A stretch of DNA of 64,000 nucleotides from Deuterostichococcus epilithicus (lineage: Eukaryota; Chlorophyta; Trebouxiophyceae; Prasiolales; Stichococcaceae), in contig JAVTLE010000021.1 in assembly GCA_033439295.1 (NCBI GenBank), positions 1,550,009 through 1,614,008 of the forward strand, given 5' to 3'. Under the pieces are notes generated by a model. That model made no database searches. It was given only the letters and a program-made list of their open reading frames with translations, and was not told the origin of the DNA. The position numbers and the translations under genes were made by a program. Below are positions 24,294-36,100 of the stretch, in pieces; within the stretch, counting starts at the first letter, position 1, and each line of letters starts with the position of its first letter.

Positions 24294-25726
24294 TCACTTG
24301 GCATGCTGCGTCAGCCAGTGTATTGTGATGTCGATGTTGTTCTGCCGCTTTGCGCTCACCGAGTACACCTGTAGGGCAGAACCACCAGTCAGGTAACGAC
24401 TCTCGCAAAGGACCATTGTGGACAGACCCTTGTGATGTGCACATCACACTGGTTGCACTGTGTATGAACAGTGCTGTGCAGTGCTGCGAGATGCCATTTG
24501 ACAGTCCGGGTAACCAGGCCCGCTGGGTTTTTAACCAGGCCGCCGTGCCACTGATGTGATTCTGGATCTCACCGCGACCTCACGGTCCCGCAGACCCTGG
24601 GCGCAAAGCATGCCAAAGGTCACCACCATATCCGCCTGTGCTTGGGAACTGCCTGCTGTTCCACGATGGCCGCAAGTCTGGTGTGCTGGCCAGCATGAGG
24701 CCTTTTGAGGTGCGGGCGCATGCGAGAGGAGGGAGCATGCCAATCCTCTGGTGCATCTGCGACGCCGTACCTTGAGCTCCAGGCGGTCGATCAGCTCGTT
24801 GGTGCTGAGCGCGGTGGGCAGGTCGTTCTTGTTGCCCAGCACCAGCAGCGGGATGCCGCTCAGCGAGGGCTTACCCAGCAGCTCGTGCAGCTCGTTCCGC
24901 GCCTGGCGCACATCATGAGAGCACGCATTACGTTATGCTGCTTGAGTGGGGTGCCACACAGGGACAGGTGGCACGCGAGGACACAGATGATGGCTATGTC
25001 CATCAGGCACGCATGTCAGCAGCAAAAAGCAGGCATCGTGTCGATGACATGCCTGGTCCAGGCTGTCAACGTCGGAGGAGTCGACAACGAAGACGATGGC
25101 CTGTACGCCCCTGCAGTAGCGCTCCCACATGCTGCGGAACCGCGGCTGCGGTGGCACAGGCGTATGTCATTAGGCTGCATCATGCCCAAAATGGTTGACG
25201 GACACAAGGAGCACCCGCTGTGGTTTGATGCCTCGTTCGACTGCACTGCTGTGGCACGCTGCTCCATTGCAAGGCAATCGTGTCACTGCATGAAGACACA
25301 ACCCCCGAGGTCAAAACACCAGGGTCTAAACCGCGGAATCTGCCGCGCACCTGGCCGCCCAGGTCCCAGAGCTTGATGGTCACGGCCCCCTTAGTAACCT
25401 TGCGCATGTTGAAGCCCACGGTGGGAATCATGTCCTCGTGGAAGGCGTTCGTGGCAATGGTGTTGACCAGCGACGTCTTCCCCGCGTTCTGCAGCCCTAT
25501 CAGCGACAGCTCCATCTCCTTCTTGAAGAACAGGCTGCATCAGCGCAAGCAAATATCAGCTGGTAGCCATGCTTCAGCAAGACGAGCCATCTGATGTCGC
25601 AGTACAAGCAACAGGAGGGTTGCCCTCTGCAAGGTGCAAGCACATTCGAAGATGCCCTGCGAAAAGCAAGTGCAGACCCCACCTTCGCAGCCAGTCTACG
25701 AAATTGTTCCACCATGCCAACGCCAT
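24294..25726 (-). CDS. ARL8: ARL8 small GTPase
   Basis: Arf-like GTPase that in other eukaryotes acts on lysosome/vacuole membranes and microtubule transport. Six exons: 25683..25726, 25351..25534, 25053..25145, 24771..24902, 24573..24596, 24294..24368; 183 residues, as expected. The N-terminal amphipathic segment [20 protein letters not shown] lacks the Gly-2 of myristoylated Arfs, as in ARL8. GTPase motifs are GLQNAGKTS (P-loop), [11 protein letters not shown] (switch I), [16 protein letters not shown] (switch II), LGNKND, and a C-terminal [10 protein letters not shown]. Exon 5 has only 24 bases. Intron 3 needs a GC donor (GACCAG|GCATGT). Junctions are in phase throughout. The gene diverges from DHQ synthase. 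Confidence 0.92.
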
Positions 25727-26306
25727 GACCTCTGACCGAAAACAAGCTCCTCTGTGGGTATCAATACCACAAGCTCAAGCACCGAAACGGGAACAGGTTT
25801 CCGAGACACCCTTCCGGTCGCGAGATCAGCGCGGACGAGAGCCAGCAAATGCCGAGCGTTCAGAAGCGTTTTAAAGGCAGGCTGGATGTGCGGAACCGCG
25901 GATGGGGTTGTGAACTCGAGCCAGGACTCCAGGAGGCAACCAGTCCAGCAGGAATCGATCACGTAAACAAACAATTTTCGCAACCAAGAGGGAAATTACT
26001 CGCAGGTGCTCGCAGCACGTTCACACACGCATTGGCACGTTATAGATCAGATTCGCCAACACGAAGCTCTCCCAACAGTTTCCGGCGACCCCCTCCCACC
26101 AGCTCCACTCCGTCCAGCAGGTTGCTGCAGTCGGCAGGTTCAGCTCTTGGGCTCGCGGATCAGTTGCCGACTGGAGAGATACATCTGGGGTCTCAGCAAT
26201 CTCATAGCCGACCGCTGTGAGGCCTACGGAGGAAGGCCACACAAGACGCTATCTGTGCATTATCTCGGCGGCCACGGCAAGTGCTGGGGAACGCAAAGCT
26301 GCAAAC
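25727..26306. promoter_or_regulatory. Divergent promoter region, ARL8 / DHQ synthase
   Basis: About 580 bases between opposite start codons. No conserved coding sequence or named element recognised. Confidence 0.5.
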
Positions 26307-28975
26307 ATGCAGCATGGCTTGTTAGGTCAGACTTCCTTGCATCACGCCGCGTTCCGCAGTCGTGACGGCAGGCAGCAGCGCGGTGCCGCTGCGCGTCGGC
26401 CACAGAACGGCCATTCCCAGAGGGCCGGTTTGCGCGTCAGCCCGACCTGCAGCCACAGCGCAGCCGCAATGGCCAGCGCCGTGCAGGTAACAGCTGAACA
26501 GGCTCGCGATATGCGATGCATCACCCGCGCTGTGGCATCTTGAGCATTTGTGGTGCATGAAGTGTGCATCACTGAGCTACGAGTGACGGCAATCTCGCCG
26601 GGCAGTTCTGCTCCTCGTGCTCCTCTCACTTACTGAATTGAAAGCGGCTCGTAGTTATGGAGGTGACAGACAGCGTCCCCTGCGCCGCAGGAGGCGCCGC
26701 CACAGGCACAGGGCAGCAGCGCATCAACCCAGGTTGAGGTCAGTCTGGGCGACCGATCGTACCCCATCTACATAGGGGCCGACCTGCTGAACCAGCCGGA
26801 GCTGCTTCAGCGCCACGTGCGCGGGCGGCGCACACTGATTGTGACCAACGAGACGATTGCGCCGCTGTACCTGGATAGGTGAGGACCCCGCGGGCTGGCT
26901 CTGACAGCTCACGTGGACAATCATCCCACAGTCTCGCCCGGCAACCATTGCGACTCTCCCACTGCACTCCACAACCCAGCTGCCTGGGAAGGCATTCTCC
27001 CTGCTCGCTCAGAGCCTGGTGCAGTGCCGTGCTCACGAGGCTCCGCCGGTTGTGACTCAAACACAGCCGGTAGCCCCGTTGCCCGCAGGTGCAAGAAGAT
27101 TTTGTCGCTTGACGGGCAGCAGCAGGTGGACGCAGTCATCCTGCCTGACGGCGAGGAGCACAAGAACATGGAGGTCATCAGCAAGATTTGGGACAAGGCG
27201 CTTGAGCTGCGGCTGGACCGCAAGACCATCTTTGTGGCGCTCGGCGGCGGTGTCATCGGCGACATGACCGGCTTTGCCGCGGCGGCCTACCAGCGCGGCG
27301 TCGCCTTCGTGCAGGTGGGTCAAATGGGTCAGCCGCGCCGGCTTGTGGCAGCTGCCACCAACGCCGCCGCCCGCTTGCTGGCCGCAATCAGTCCGTGGCC
27401 AACCGCAGCTGAGCTTGTGCCATGTGCCGGCGTGCCGCGGGCCATCAGCAGGGAAAAGTGGGTTCGGCAGCACCTCGGCAGACCGCACTGATGTGTCAAC
27501 ATCCTCACAGCGTCACACGACGTGGCCGTTCTGCCATGCCGAAGCACGCTGTCGTCGCCTCAGCGCCTCCTCGACGTGACCGCCGTCTGCCTGTGCTGCG
27601 GTGCAGGTGCCCACGACGGTGATGGCGCAGGTGGACTCTTCCGTCGGCGGTAAGACAGGCGTCAACCACCCGCTGGGCAAGAACATGATCGGCGCCTTCC
27701 ATCAGCCGGACTGCGTGCTCATCGACATCTCCACGCTCAGCACGCTGCCCGACCGGGAGCTGGCCTCCGGCATCTCGGAGATCATCAAGTACGGCCTCAT
27801 CCGGGACGCGCCCTTCTTCGAATGGCTGGAGGCCAACATCGGGCGGCTGCTGGCGCGCGATCAGGAGGTGTGCTGCTCAGCCCCGTCCCGCATCGCACAG
27901 CCCCGTCCTGCTTTGCGTTGCCATGGCATTGTCGCCGGCATTTCGCCTGTGGATATCCCTTCATGACGCTCAGGTGCCAGCGCATCCGCTCCTGCTTTTG
28001 TGACAGTTGAACAGAGCCTGAGAGAATTCCGGCTCCAGGGGTCGGCCATCTCGATGGCTCGGCCAGGCTGCCCGAACAGTGCTGTGGAAGGGATGCGCTT
28101 CACAAGACTGCCTGATTGCCATGCGACCCATGGTGCAGGCGTTCACATACGCGATCGAGCGGTCGTGCATAAACAAGGCTGAGGTGGTGGCGGCGGACGA
28201 GCGGGAGGGTGGCGTGCGCGCCACCCTCAACCTGGGCCACACCTTTGGGCACGCCATCGAGAATGTTGCCGGCTATGGTGCGTGCCACTCTGCAGCCTCC
28301 TGCAGCCTTCTGGCGGTCTCCCGCACACTCGCATGTGATTGATCAGCCATTTCCATAAGTCTTGTGCTTGATGGAGAGTGGGCTGGAGCACACATTATTG
28401 ACGCAGCAGTTCTCACGCCCGGTTTGGTTGCTTCCGGGCACGGCTGTCGCCAGGTGCGACAGCAGCTCGCAAACAAGGGCGTTGTAGCATTTCTTGAAAC
28501 CTTCCAGGCGTGTGGCTGCACGGCGAGGCAGTGGCGGCAGGCACAGTGATGGCGGCAGACCTATCGCGCCGACTGGGCTGGATTGACCAGGACCTATTCG
28601 ACCGCACGCGTAACCTCCTGGCAGCAGCCAACCTTCCGGTTGTGCCTCCGGAGGTGGGACGATTTTGCAGAGTAGGACGTCTGAAGCCACAGCATCGCCT
28701 CTCCCATGCAGCCTCAAGAGTGCCGGCTACAGCCATCTCGACTGATTTAGTCCAAATTCATCGAGGATCTGGCTGAGCACCGAGACCAAGTCAATTCCTG
28801 GTTGCAGGGGATGACCAAGGCGCAGTTCATGAACGCCATGGCGGTCGACAAGAAGGTCGAGAATGGGCAGCTGCGGCTAATCCTGTTGAAGGGGCCGCTG
28901 GGAACGTGTGTGGTGACAGGCGACTTCTCGAGGACAGCCCTCGACGAGACTTTGGCAGCTTTCTGCCCATCATAG
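26307..28975 (+). CDS. AROB: 3-dehydroquinate synthase, plastid
   Basis: Second step of the shikimate pathway (DAHP to 3-dehydroquinate), NAD- and metal-dependent. Seven exons: 26307..26486, 26691..26878, 27089..27314, 27607..27867, 28139..28277, 28508..28653, 28808..28975; 435 residues. Exon 1 is a basic transit peptide starting [19 protein letters not shown]. The body has [74 protein letters not shown] and SEIIKYG. The metal-binding histidines are in [12 protein letters not shown] and [29 protein letters not shown] follows. This is a monofunctional plant-type enzyme, not a fungal AROM fusion. All introns are GT-AG. Confidence 0.94.
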
Positions 28976-28991
28976 ATGTATCACATCATGG

Positions 28992-28996
28992 TGTAA
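28992..28996 (+). terminator. Candidate poly(A) signal (TGTAA) of DHQ synthase
   Basis: TGTAA lies 17 bases after the DHQ synthase stop and before the opposing small gene. Confidence 0.45.
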
Positions 28997-29223
28997 GTAC
29001 CAGCCAGGTTGCGAAAAGAATTTAACACGCAAGCATGCAAGATGCAGAACAGACCAAAACCACATTAGACGGTTAGCAACAGAGCGCCGCAACAAACATT
29101 GCGGCAACACCGACAGTTCTTTCAACTAACAAACAGGCTGCTCGTGCCTGTTGATACTACTACATCCTGCATATATTGTCCACTGCGTCTTCGGGACCCG
29201 CGTGCGCTCGGGCGCCCGAGGCC

Positions 29224-29544
29224 TCATGATGATGACTTCGTGAAGAAGCTCCAGAAAGGCTGCCGGCTGCCTGTCAGTGCTTGTGACGTGGATTTGCAAG
29301 CGCCCTGCCTGCTGCTGTCCACCTGTGAAGCAAACGACATGTCATGAGCCTCGTCAGCCTCCATGCCGCGGCTGCGGGCAGCAATGCAACTGGTGCATGT
29401 GTCCATGAGCATCCAGCTCACCCGGCCAGGAGCAGGATGCGTGTCAATCTTGGGAGTCTGTTGCCTCCAGTAGGTGCTGAACAGGCAGAACAGCGCGACA
29501 AGCGCGGAGGAGATGACCAGGATCGAGCGCAACGGACAAGCCAT
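29224..29544 (-). CDS. Small single-span membrane protein
   Basis: Predicted 73-residue protein from two exons, 29422..29544 and 29224..29322. The 99-base intron (GTGAGC...CACAG) is in frame, so an unspliced 106-residue form is also open. The start MACPLRSILVISSALVALFC is a signal-anchor-like hydrophobic segment. A polar middle follows and the end is PFWSFFTKSSS. The CPLR-x-(I/L)-LV start resembles a small plant family labelled methyltransferase-related, known to me only by pattern, and no enzymatic domain is present. Function unknown. The hydrophobic start and the good splice sites support a real gene; the short length argues for caution. Confidence 0.45.
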   Translation of the reverse strand: MACPLRSILVISSALVALFCLFSTYWRQQTPKIDTHPAPGRVSWMLMDTCTSCIAARSRGMEADEAHDMSFASQVDSSRQGACKSTSQALTGSRQPFWSFFTKSSS

Positions 29545-30094
29545 TTGCAAGGCTTGCACCCTGACTGACGTGTTTGGTTGTTGCCCAGCAACCGAACTCG
29601 ACGGCCTTTGATTGCTGCAGCAAGGAGGTCTCCGCAATGGCGGCTTAGTCAGAGCGTGGATTGTCAGACTCGGAGCGTGCCAGCCTGTGTGCACACGCTG
29701 CCGTCGAGATACTGAGAGCTGAGAACCGCCCGTTTGCGGATGCTGCCTGTTGAGACTTGTAGGAACGCAACTTTTGCCGTGGCGCCGTGCGCGTGGACTT
29801 GCAGTGAGTCGTCCTGCAGGTTGTGCGTGACGTTTGTCACTGCCACGCGTCATACATCATGCTACGGGCGAGGACTCTAGATCTGGCACGTCCGTTCGGT
29901 CAGAAACAGCAGTTCTGAGATTCCGCTCATTCGTTCCGGCTTACCCGCCCCTTTGAGCAATGCACAGTTCAAAGCAGAGCGCCGGAACTCACTCAAAGAA
30001 TTTCTTGACGACTCGCTTGCAAGAGCTGTCGTGCAGCAGATTCTGATCGATCAATAAGTCAGCACACGATCCATCCGCGCATGTGCACGCCGAC
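29545..30094. promoter_or_regulatory. Divergent promoter region, small membrane protein / PUR5
   Basis: About 550 bases between opposite starts. A minus-strand frame runs on upstream of the small protein but has no family features and is probably leader sequence. Confidence 0.45.
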
Positions 30095-32795
30095 ATGAGC
30101 GCGCTGCTCAAGGGTCATCGCATCCACAGGACGGACCAAGTGCAGTCGACCTGCCAGTCCCTGCCATCGGCATCTTTACTCAGGTGTTACACTGCACACC
30201 CTCCACAGCCACCACACTCGCGGCAGCTGGTGCTGCCCGGCTGGCAGGGGTGGCGACGGTTCGCCGGCAGCGGCGGCGGCATCTGCAAATCCGCAGCACA
30301 GCAGGGCGGCCTCAGCTACAAGGATGCCGGCGTCGACATTGATGCGGGCAACGAGCTGGTGCGCCGCATCAGGAAGCTGAACCCGGCCATTGGCGGCTTC
30401 AGCGGCGCCTACGAGTTTGGTGAGTTCCCGTATCATTGGAGCGCTGCGCGCCAGCTCCTGCCAAGCGTCTATGTCGTCAATCGACCGGTTGACCAACCTA
30501 TGAGAGGGTGGCCAAGCGCTGCTTCATTGCCGCTGCTGGAGTTGCACTCCACTTTCTGTACCATGGACTTCATATGCTTGGCGACGGATGGCTCTGCGCC
30601 GCTGCTGTTGGTGCTACATCAGAAGCGGGAAGACGCCAGTCGGTTGGCCTGAATGCACGGCCGCCAGGTGCCCGCCGCCACGCCCTGGCGCTGAGAATTG
30701 GCCGCCACACCCAGCTGGGGCCAACACATTGCATGCGGTCCGCCGGCTGCAGATTTTCGCAGAAATCCGCCTGCAGCCTACCAATGCCCATGCCCGCTCT
30801 GTGTCGCAGGAGACTCCTATCTGGTGGCCGGCACAGACGGCGTCGGCACCAAGCTGAAGCTGGCTTTCGAGCTGAACCGGCATGACACCATTGGCATCGA
30901 CCTGGTGGCCATGAGCGTGAATGACATCATCACCTCGGGCGCGCGGCCTATGTTCTTTCTGGACTACTTTGCCACCGGCGCGCTGGACGTCGACACTGCA
31001 GAGGACGTGAGCTGACTTTGGCAATATCAGTTTGCAGGGCAGAGGCCGTGAGGCTGCGCCGATCAAGTTGCAGCTCAATCGCGCTGCAGCACCCCAGCGC
31101 CGTGTGGCAATTTCTGGGCTGTCTCGACTGAGACCGCCTGGATCACTCCGGACGGAGAGCCTGTGATACATCATGAATGGGGCAATTTGGGCGTCCAGGT
31201 GGTCAAGGGCATTGTGGCGGGGTGCCAGGAGTCTGACTGCATCCTCATGGGCGGCGAGGTGCGCACCGGCATCAAAATGTTTTGTGCCCGCTTTACCTTG
31301 CGTATACGCGTGGCTCACTGCAGCGCACCAGCCCGATCAAACTCTGCGTTCAAGATTTCTCCAGCCGCTGCACCCAGCCGGCCGCCCCTGAAGTAGCCTG
31401 ACCAGCAGGCCACCTGATGCTAGCGGCATTAAAATCGACGGAGGCATCTTCAATCAATCGAAGCCAATTCCAATCCGCACGCAGACTTAATCCTGCAACC
31501 TGAAACTGCAGACGGCGGAGATGCCGGGAATGTACGCGGCGGGGGAGTACGATCTGGCGGGTTTCGCAGTGGGCAGCGTCAAGAAGGAGGCGCTGATCGA
31601 CGGCAGCGGCATTGCGGCGGGCGACGCTGTTCTGGCCCTGCCCTCCTCCGGCGTTCACTCCAACGGCTTCTCCCTGGTCCGCAAGATCTTGCAGGTGGGT
31701 CATAGCGCGCAGGCGGCGCACCTGGTCTCGTCCGGTGCAAGGGTGCCAGCTGCTCTGCGTTGTGTCCATTTGTGCCTGCCGGCCTCGCTGCAGGCTCTCG
31801 AGGTGCTGGACATCCGCTGTATGTGGCGGGGGCTGCTGGCAAGCACATGGTCATACGTATCATGGGCCCGGCTGTGAGGGCTGGACGGTACATTCGGTAA
31901 TGCTCTTTGTACTTCAAGGCTTGGTGTGCCGCAGGTGTCCGGCGCGCAGCTCACAGACCAGGTTCCGTGGGGGGAGGGCACCTTTGGCGATGCGCTGCTG
32001 GCGCCCACTGTGCTGTATGTGCGCCCCGTGCTCAAGCTCGTCGAGCAGGTCCCCGTCAAAGTGAGTTTTTTCGAAGCTGCAGTGCTGCCTCTCGTCGGTT
32101 GCCGCCGAAGGTCTGCCAAGAGGTGCCGGCAAAAGCTCTTGCTGGGTATGCTGATGCCAAAGTCGGCATCAGCAGCCGGCCCCTCCTTCAACCTTCAGGA
32201 AGTGCCCCTGGTCCCCGTTCAGAGCGCCGTTAGCATCGAACATACCGGTTCAACTCAACAGACATCCCATCTCGGGCGGGCGCAGGGGCTCATACACATG
32301 ACGGGAGGCGGCTTTCCGGAGAACATACCGCGCGTGGTGCCCAAGGGCCTGCAGACGCGCATCGACCGCAGCGCCTGGGACGTCCCCGAGCTCTTCAAGT
32401 GGCTGCAGCGGGTACTCCCCCCTCTTCCTTCCAATTGCGGTCCTGCAAAAAGTCTTCTGAGCTCCTTGCCTCACTTACCAGCTACCCGTGCTTTGGACAA
32501 GCTGGCGGTGCCCTCATCATCAACACGTCGTGCCGATGCAGACATGCCACTGTTCTCAAAGGCGCATACCTTTGGAAAGCAGATCATGCCCGTTGATAGC
32601 CGACTGCATGTTCTGGGGATACAGGCGGGCGGCGTGTTGGACGACGAGATGTTCCGCACCTTCAACATGGGCGTCGGCATGGTCATCGTGGTGGCGCCCG
32701 AGGACGCGGAGCGGGTGCTGGCTGCCGGCATCGGCGCCTTCCGCCTAGGCGACATCACCGAGGGCGATGGCGTGCAGCTGCTCGACAGCCTCTAG
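30095..32795 (+). CDS. PUR5: Phosphoribosylformylglycinamidine cyclo-ligase (AIR synthase)
   Basis: Fifth step of de novo purine synthesis (FGAM to AIR, ATP-dependent). Seven exons: 30095..30419, 30810..31006, 31199..31258, 31512..31694, 31935..32060, 32286..32411, 32625..32795; 395 residues. The conserved body begins [87 protein letters not shown] and [11 protein letters not shown] follow. About 70 residues precede the body and may be a plastid presequence, as in plants; the start could also be the ATG at 30083. It is a stand-alone enzyme, unlike the animal GARS-AIRS-GART fusion. All introns are GT-AG. The gene converges with CAP-H2. Confidence 0.93.
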
Positions 32796-33130
32796 CTCTG
32801 CAGCGTGCTGGCCGCTGCGTATGATACGAATAGCTAGGTAAGCCTGACAAGCGGACCGGCCTAATACCGATGGATCGCGGTGACGAACATTGCTCTCTGC
32901 CATACATCAGCTAGTCTTGTTAGAGCTTCAGTCGGCAGGAAAGCACAAACCAGGAATCGTGCAAGCAGCCGCCTGGTCAGCAGGCAGTGATGCAGCATTG
33001 GGCGGTTGCCACATGTTTGAAACCTTCCACACGCTGCCCAGGCTGAGGATCAACCAACATAAAATTGTTCACGCTGCAACAATCCCGACTAAACTGTAGG
33101 TACGTCCCTTGTTCAGCCAGCATTGTCCAA
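32796..33130. other. Convergent 3' flanks, PUR5 / CAP-H2
   Basis: About 335 bases. A minus-strand frame remains open through it, but the CAP-H2 model that fits the family stops at 33131. Confidence 0.45.
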
Positions 33131-36100
33131 TCATGCTGCGGCCACAAGGTTGCCACTGACATTCTCGTCATGCTCCACGCCGCTAGCGTCGCCCTGCAAC
33201 ACACACCCCATTGCATGTTGCGACCTGAGTCTGGAGTGTAAAGCAAGTTTAGCATGGCACCGAATGCACTGGGCAGCGCCGAAGCATCCGTCGGCCTCTG
33301 GCATGGTGGCTGAGGGCCAGGAGAGGAACACGCCTTCTGCCGCTGGCTGGGCGCCCGGTAGTCGGCCTGGCGATCGCGCAGCTCTGTGCTGTGCACCAGG
33401 AGCCGCGGCACGTCGGAGCCGCCAGGTGCGTCGAAGTCAATGTTGCCGTTGTTGACCAACTGCAGCGACGCCGCAAACAGCCTGCGGTATACGATGAAAG
33501 TTGTCTGGCGGCTGGACGAAATGCAGTGAACCTATTTACAGCAGCCACAGAACAGGGCTGAATGGCGGTACCAAAATTCTCCTCTCGGACGAAGCGTGGC
33601 TGCCGTGCTCACCTGGAAACCTGCCACTGCTCTGGGTCGCCGACGGCGGCGCTCAGCGGCGCCGCCTCGGGCTGCTGCTGCTGCTGCTGCTGCTGCTGCG
33701 GCGGTGCGGCACCCTTGCGCCCCTTCCGCCGGTGCACCGGCGGCACGGTGGCCCCGCCCAGGCTGATCGCTGACAGGCGGGACAGGATGCGCTCGCCGTA
33801 GACGCGCATGTCGAAGCTCTCCCTCGCGTCCTGCGCGTCGATGACTGGCTGCACTCGCTGCCTCCAGGTCGCGACCCTGCAGATGTGACATTGCGATCAG
33901 CTGCCTTGCTACTTCCACGCATGCGGCCGATGGCGGCACGCTCCGGCTGTGCAACTGCGTAATGGTGGAGTGTGCAAAGGTCGTTGCCTCTGCCCCGCGG
34001 GTCTGCGGCCTCGGACCGAGCGCCGCATGCACCGACCAGTTGCAGGATACAAGTGCGCAGGCTGTCCGGACGCACAACCCCACCTGGCGGCCAGCTCCGT
34101 CTGCACGTCAGCGGCTGCTGCGGCGCTCATGATGGCGTCCACATGCGCGCGGCACAGGTCCTCGTATCTGGGGTTGGGGATGTCGGTCGCCTGGCCGGGC
34201 ACCTCCGCATCCCATGCCGGCACTACAGTTGCGGCAGGACACGCTGTGAGGGTGAGGGGCCTGACTGCAGGGGGCACGGCCAGAAGTCGCCGTCGCAGCG
34301 ACTGTTGTCGCGGGCGGGCGGCGACTGGAGCTGCTCAGCCGGAAGCTGCGATGCTGGCGGGCATGTACAAATGCCTGCACTCCGTCCTGGCTGAGCAGCC
34401 ATGCATGAATGTGTTGTGCTCATGTATATGTGGCACAGCTGCGCACCAGTGTTTGCCGCGTCTGGCACCGGCAAGTAGTCGTCATTGTCGTCTGACAGCG
34501 GGTCCGCAGCCCCACTGTCGTCCCAGCCTGCAGTGGGCCAACAGAGCTGTCGCTGCGGCACATGCCTCGAAGCAAGAGAGCGCAGTGCAAGGTCGTACGA
34601 CAGCTGCTGAGCACAGCTGAGAAGCGGGCGCTCGAGTCGCTGATAGCACAACACAACAGGGGTCTCGTAGGGATGAAGTGGCTGCCAGCGCACCGTCGCC
34701 GCCATCGTAGCAATCGCTGCCATAGTCCGGCTGCGGCTCCTCGGCGGGCGGTGCAACAAACGCCGACCGCTGCTGCGCAGCCACCCGATGCGCCGCCGCC
34801 GCCGCCCGTTTCGCCTGCTGCAGCCGCTGCAGTGCCGGCTGAAACTCCGGGAAAGCCAGCTTGCCTGCAGCATCAGCGCATCTATGCGTCAGTGGAATGC
34901 TGCGGCATTGACTCCTGCCCATGCCTGGCCGAGGCCCTTGTCAGGAGGGTGCGAAACCTCAAGATGCCAGTCCAGCACGCCCCACAAGCAATGTAGGAGC
35001 CCAGAGCGTAATCTGTGTGCTGGCGAGACCATGCGACTGAGTGCAGCACTGACCTGGCACCGCGGCGGGCACGATGCTGAGGTCTGAAGGCAGCGACGGC
35101 GGCAGCGGCGGCTTGAACTTGGGCAGCCGCTTGACCTTGCGGAAAGGCTTCTTGGCCATGCCGCTGTCGTCGTGCTGGTCCAGTGGCGCCCAGGGGTCGA
35201 AGAGATCCTCCTCGACTTCCTGGTAGTCCCCTGGCTGCTGCCGCTGCTGCTGCTCCGCCGCCCAGCCGGCCGCGCCGCCTGCAGACGACCGCCGGCCGCT
35301 GAGCATCGCCGGCATCTGGTTTTCTAGGCCAGCCCGATGTGTGCACGTGTTCATGGGGTGCTCGTTCAGACTAGATCATGCGCTCAGGACATGAAGCGGG
35401 AGCCGCACCCTGCGAGTCATGCCCCGGCGAGGGGCCGTCATCGCCCGCCCAATCCATGCCGCCGCCGTCGTCGTCATCGTAGCCCCCGGCATCTCCACCA
35501 TCGTACGCATGGTCTGCAGGTGCATACCGGAGCTGTCACACTGTTGCGTCAGCGGGCTGCACAGTTCCAAGTCGGGTCGACCAGCAGGACCACAAACTCT
35601 GGGGCATCTGGCCGTCTGCACTCTGCCAAAGCCTGCTCCAAAGCCAGCCCCGCACCTTGCTCACGGTTGTCCGCTGCTGCCGCTGCGCCAGCATCAGCCG
35701 TGTCGCCTGGCGGCGAGGGCGCCGCCTGGCAGGGGACGACGTCGCGCGGCGCCGCTGCAGCGCCAGCCGGGTCCAGCGGCGGCGGTCGGAAGGCGCCGGA
35801 GGGTGAGGTGCGTGCCGCGACGCGGCGCAGCAGGTGGTCGTAGCCGTCCGCGCCGCTGGCCTCGATGAGCAACGCGCCCGACTGGTGCACCGCGCAGCTC
35901 GTGATCTGCATTGCATGAGGAGCGTGCTTTGTGGGCGGGGGGCGCTCAGCTGCCCATGTCAACATACGAGAGACAGTGTTCCTGTATCGATTGCTGCTGG
36001 TCAAGCAGCCACGGCAGCACCAGCAGCCACGGCAGCTGCTTGCTGTCATGCTTGGATCGTTGCATGTTTGGATTATGGCTCACCCGAAAGCTGCTGGCTG

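Noticed and set aside
32977-33459. Long read-through C-terminus for CAP-H2
   Set aside because: The added residues do not resemble the family. A GC-AG junction to 33193 gives a compact, in-phase ending. Kept only as a fallback.
36005-36042. AGCAGCCACGGCAGC direct repeat in CAP-H2 intron
   Set aside because: Two short copies only, in an intron; not distinctive.
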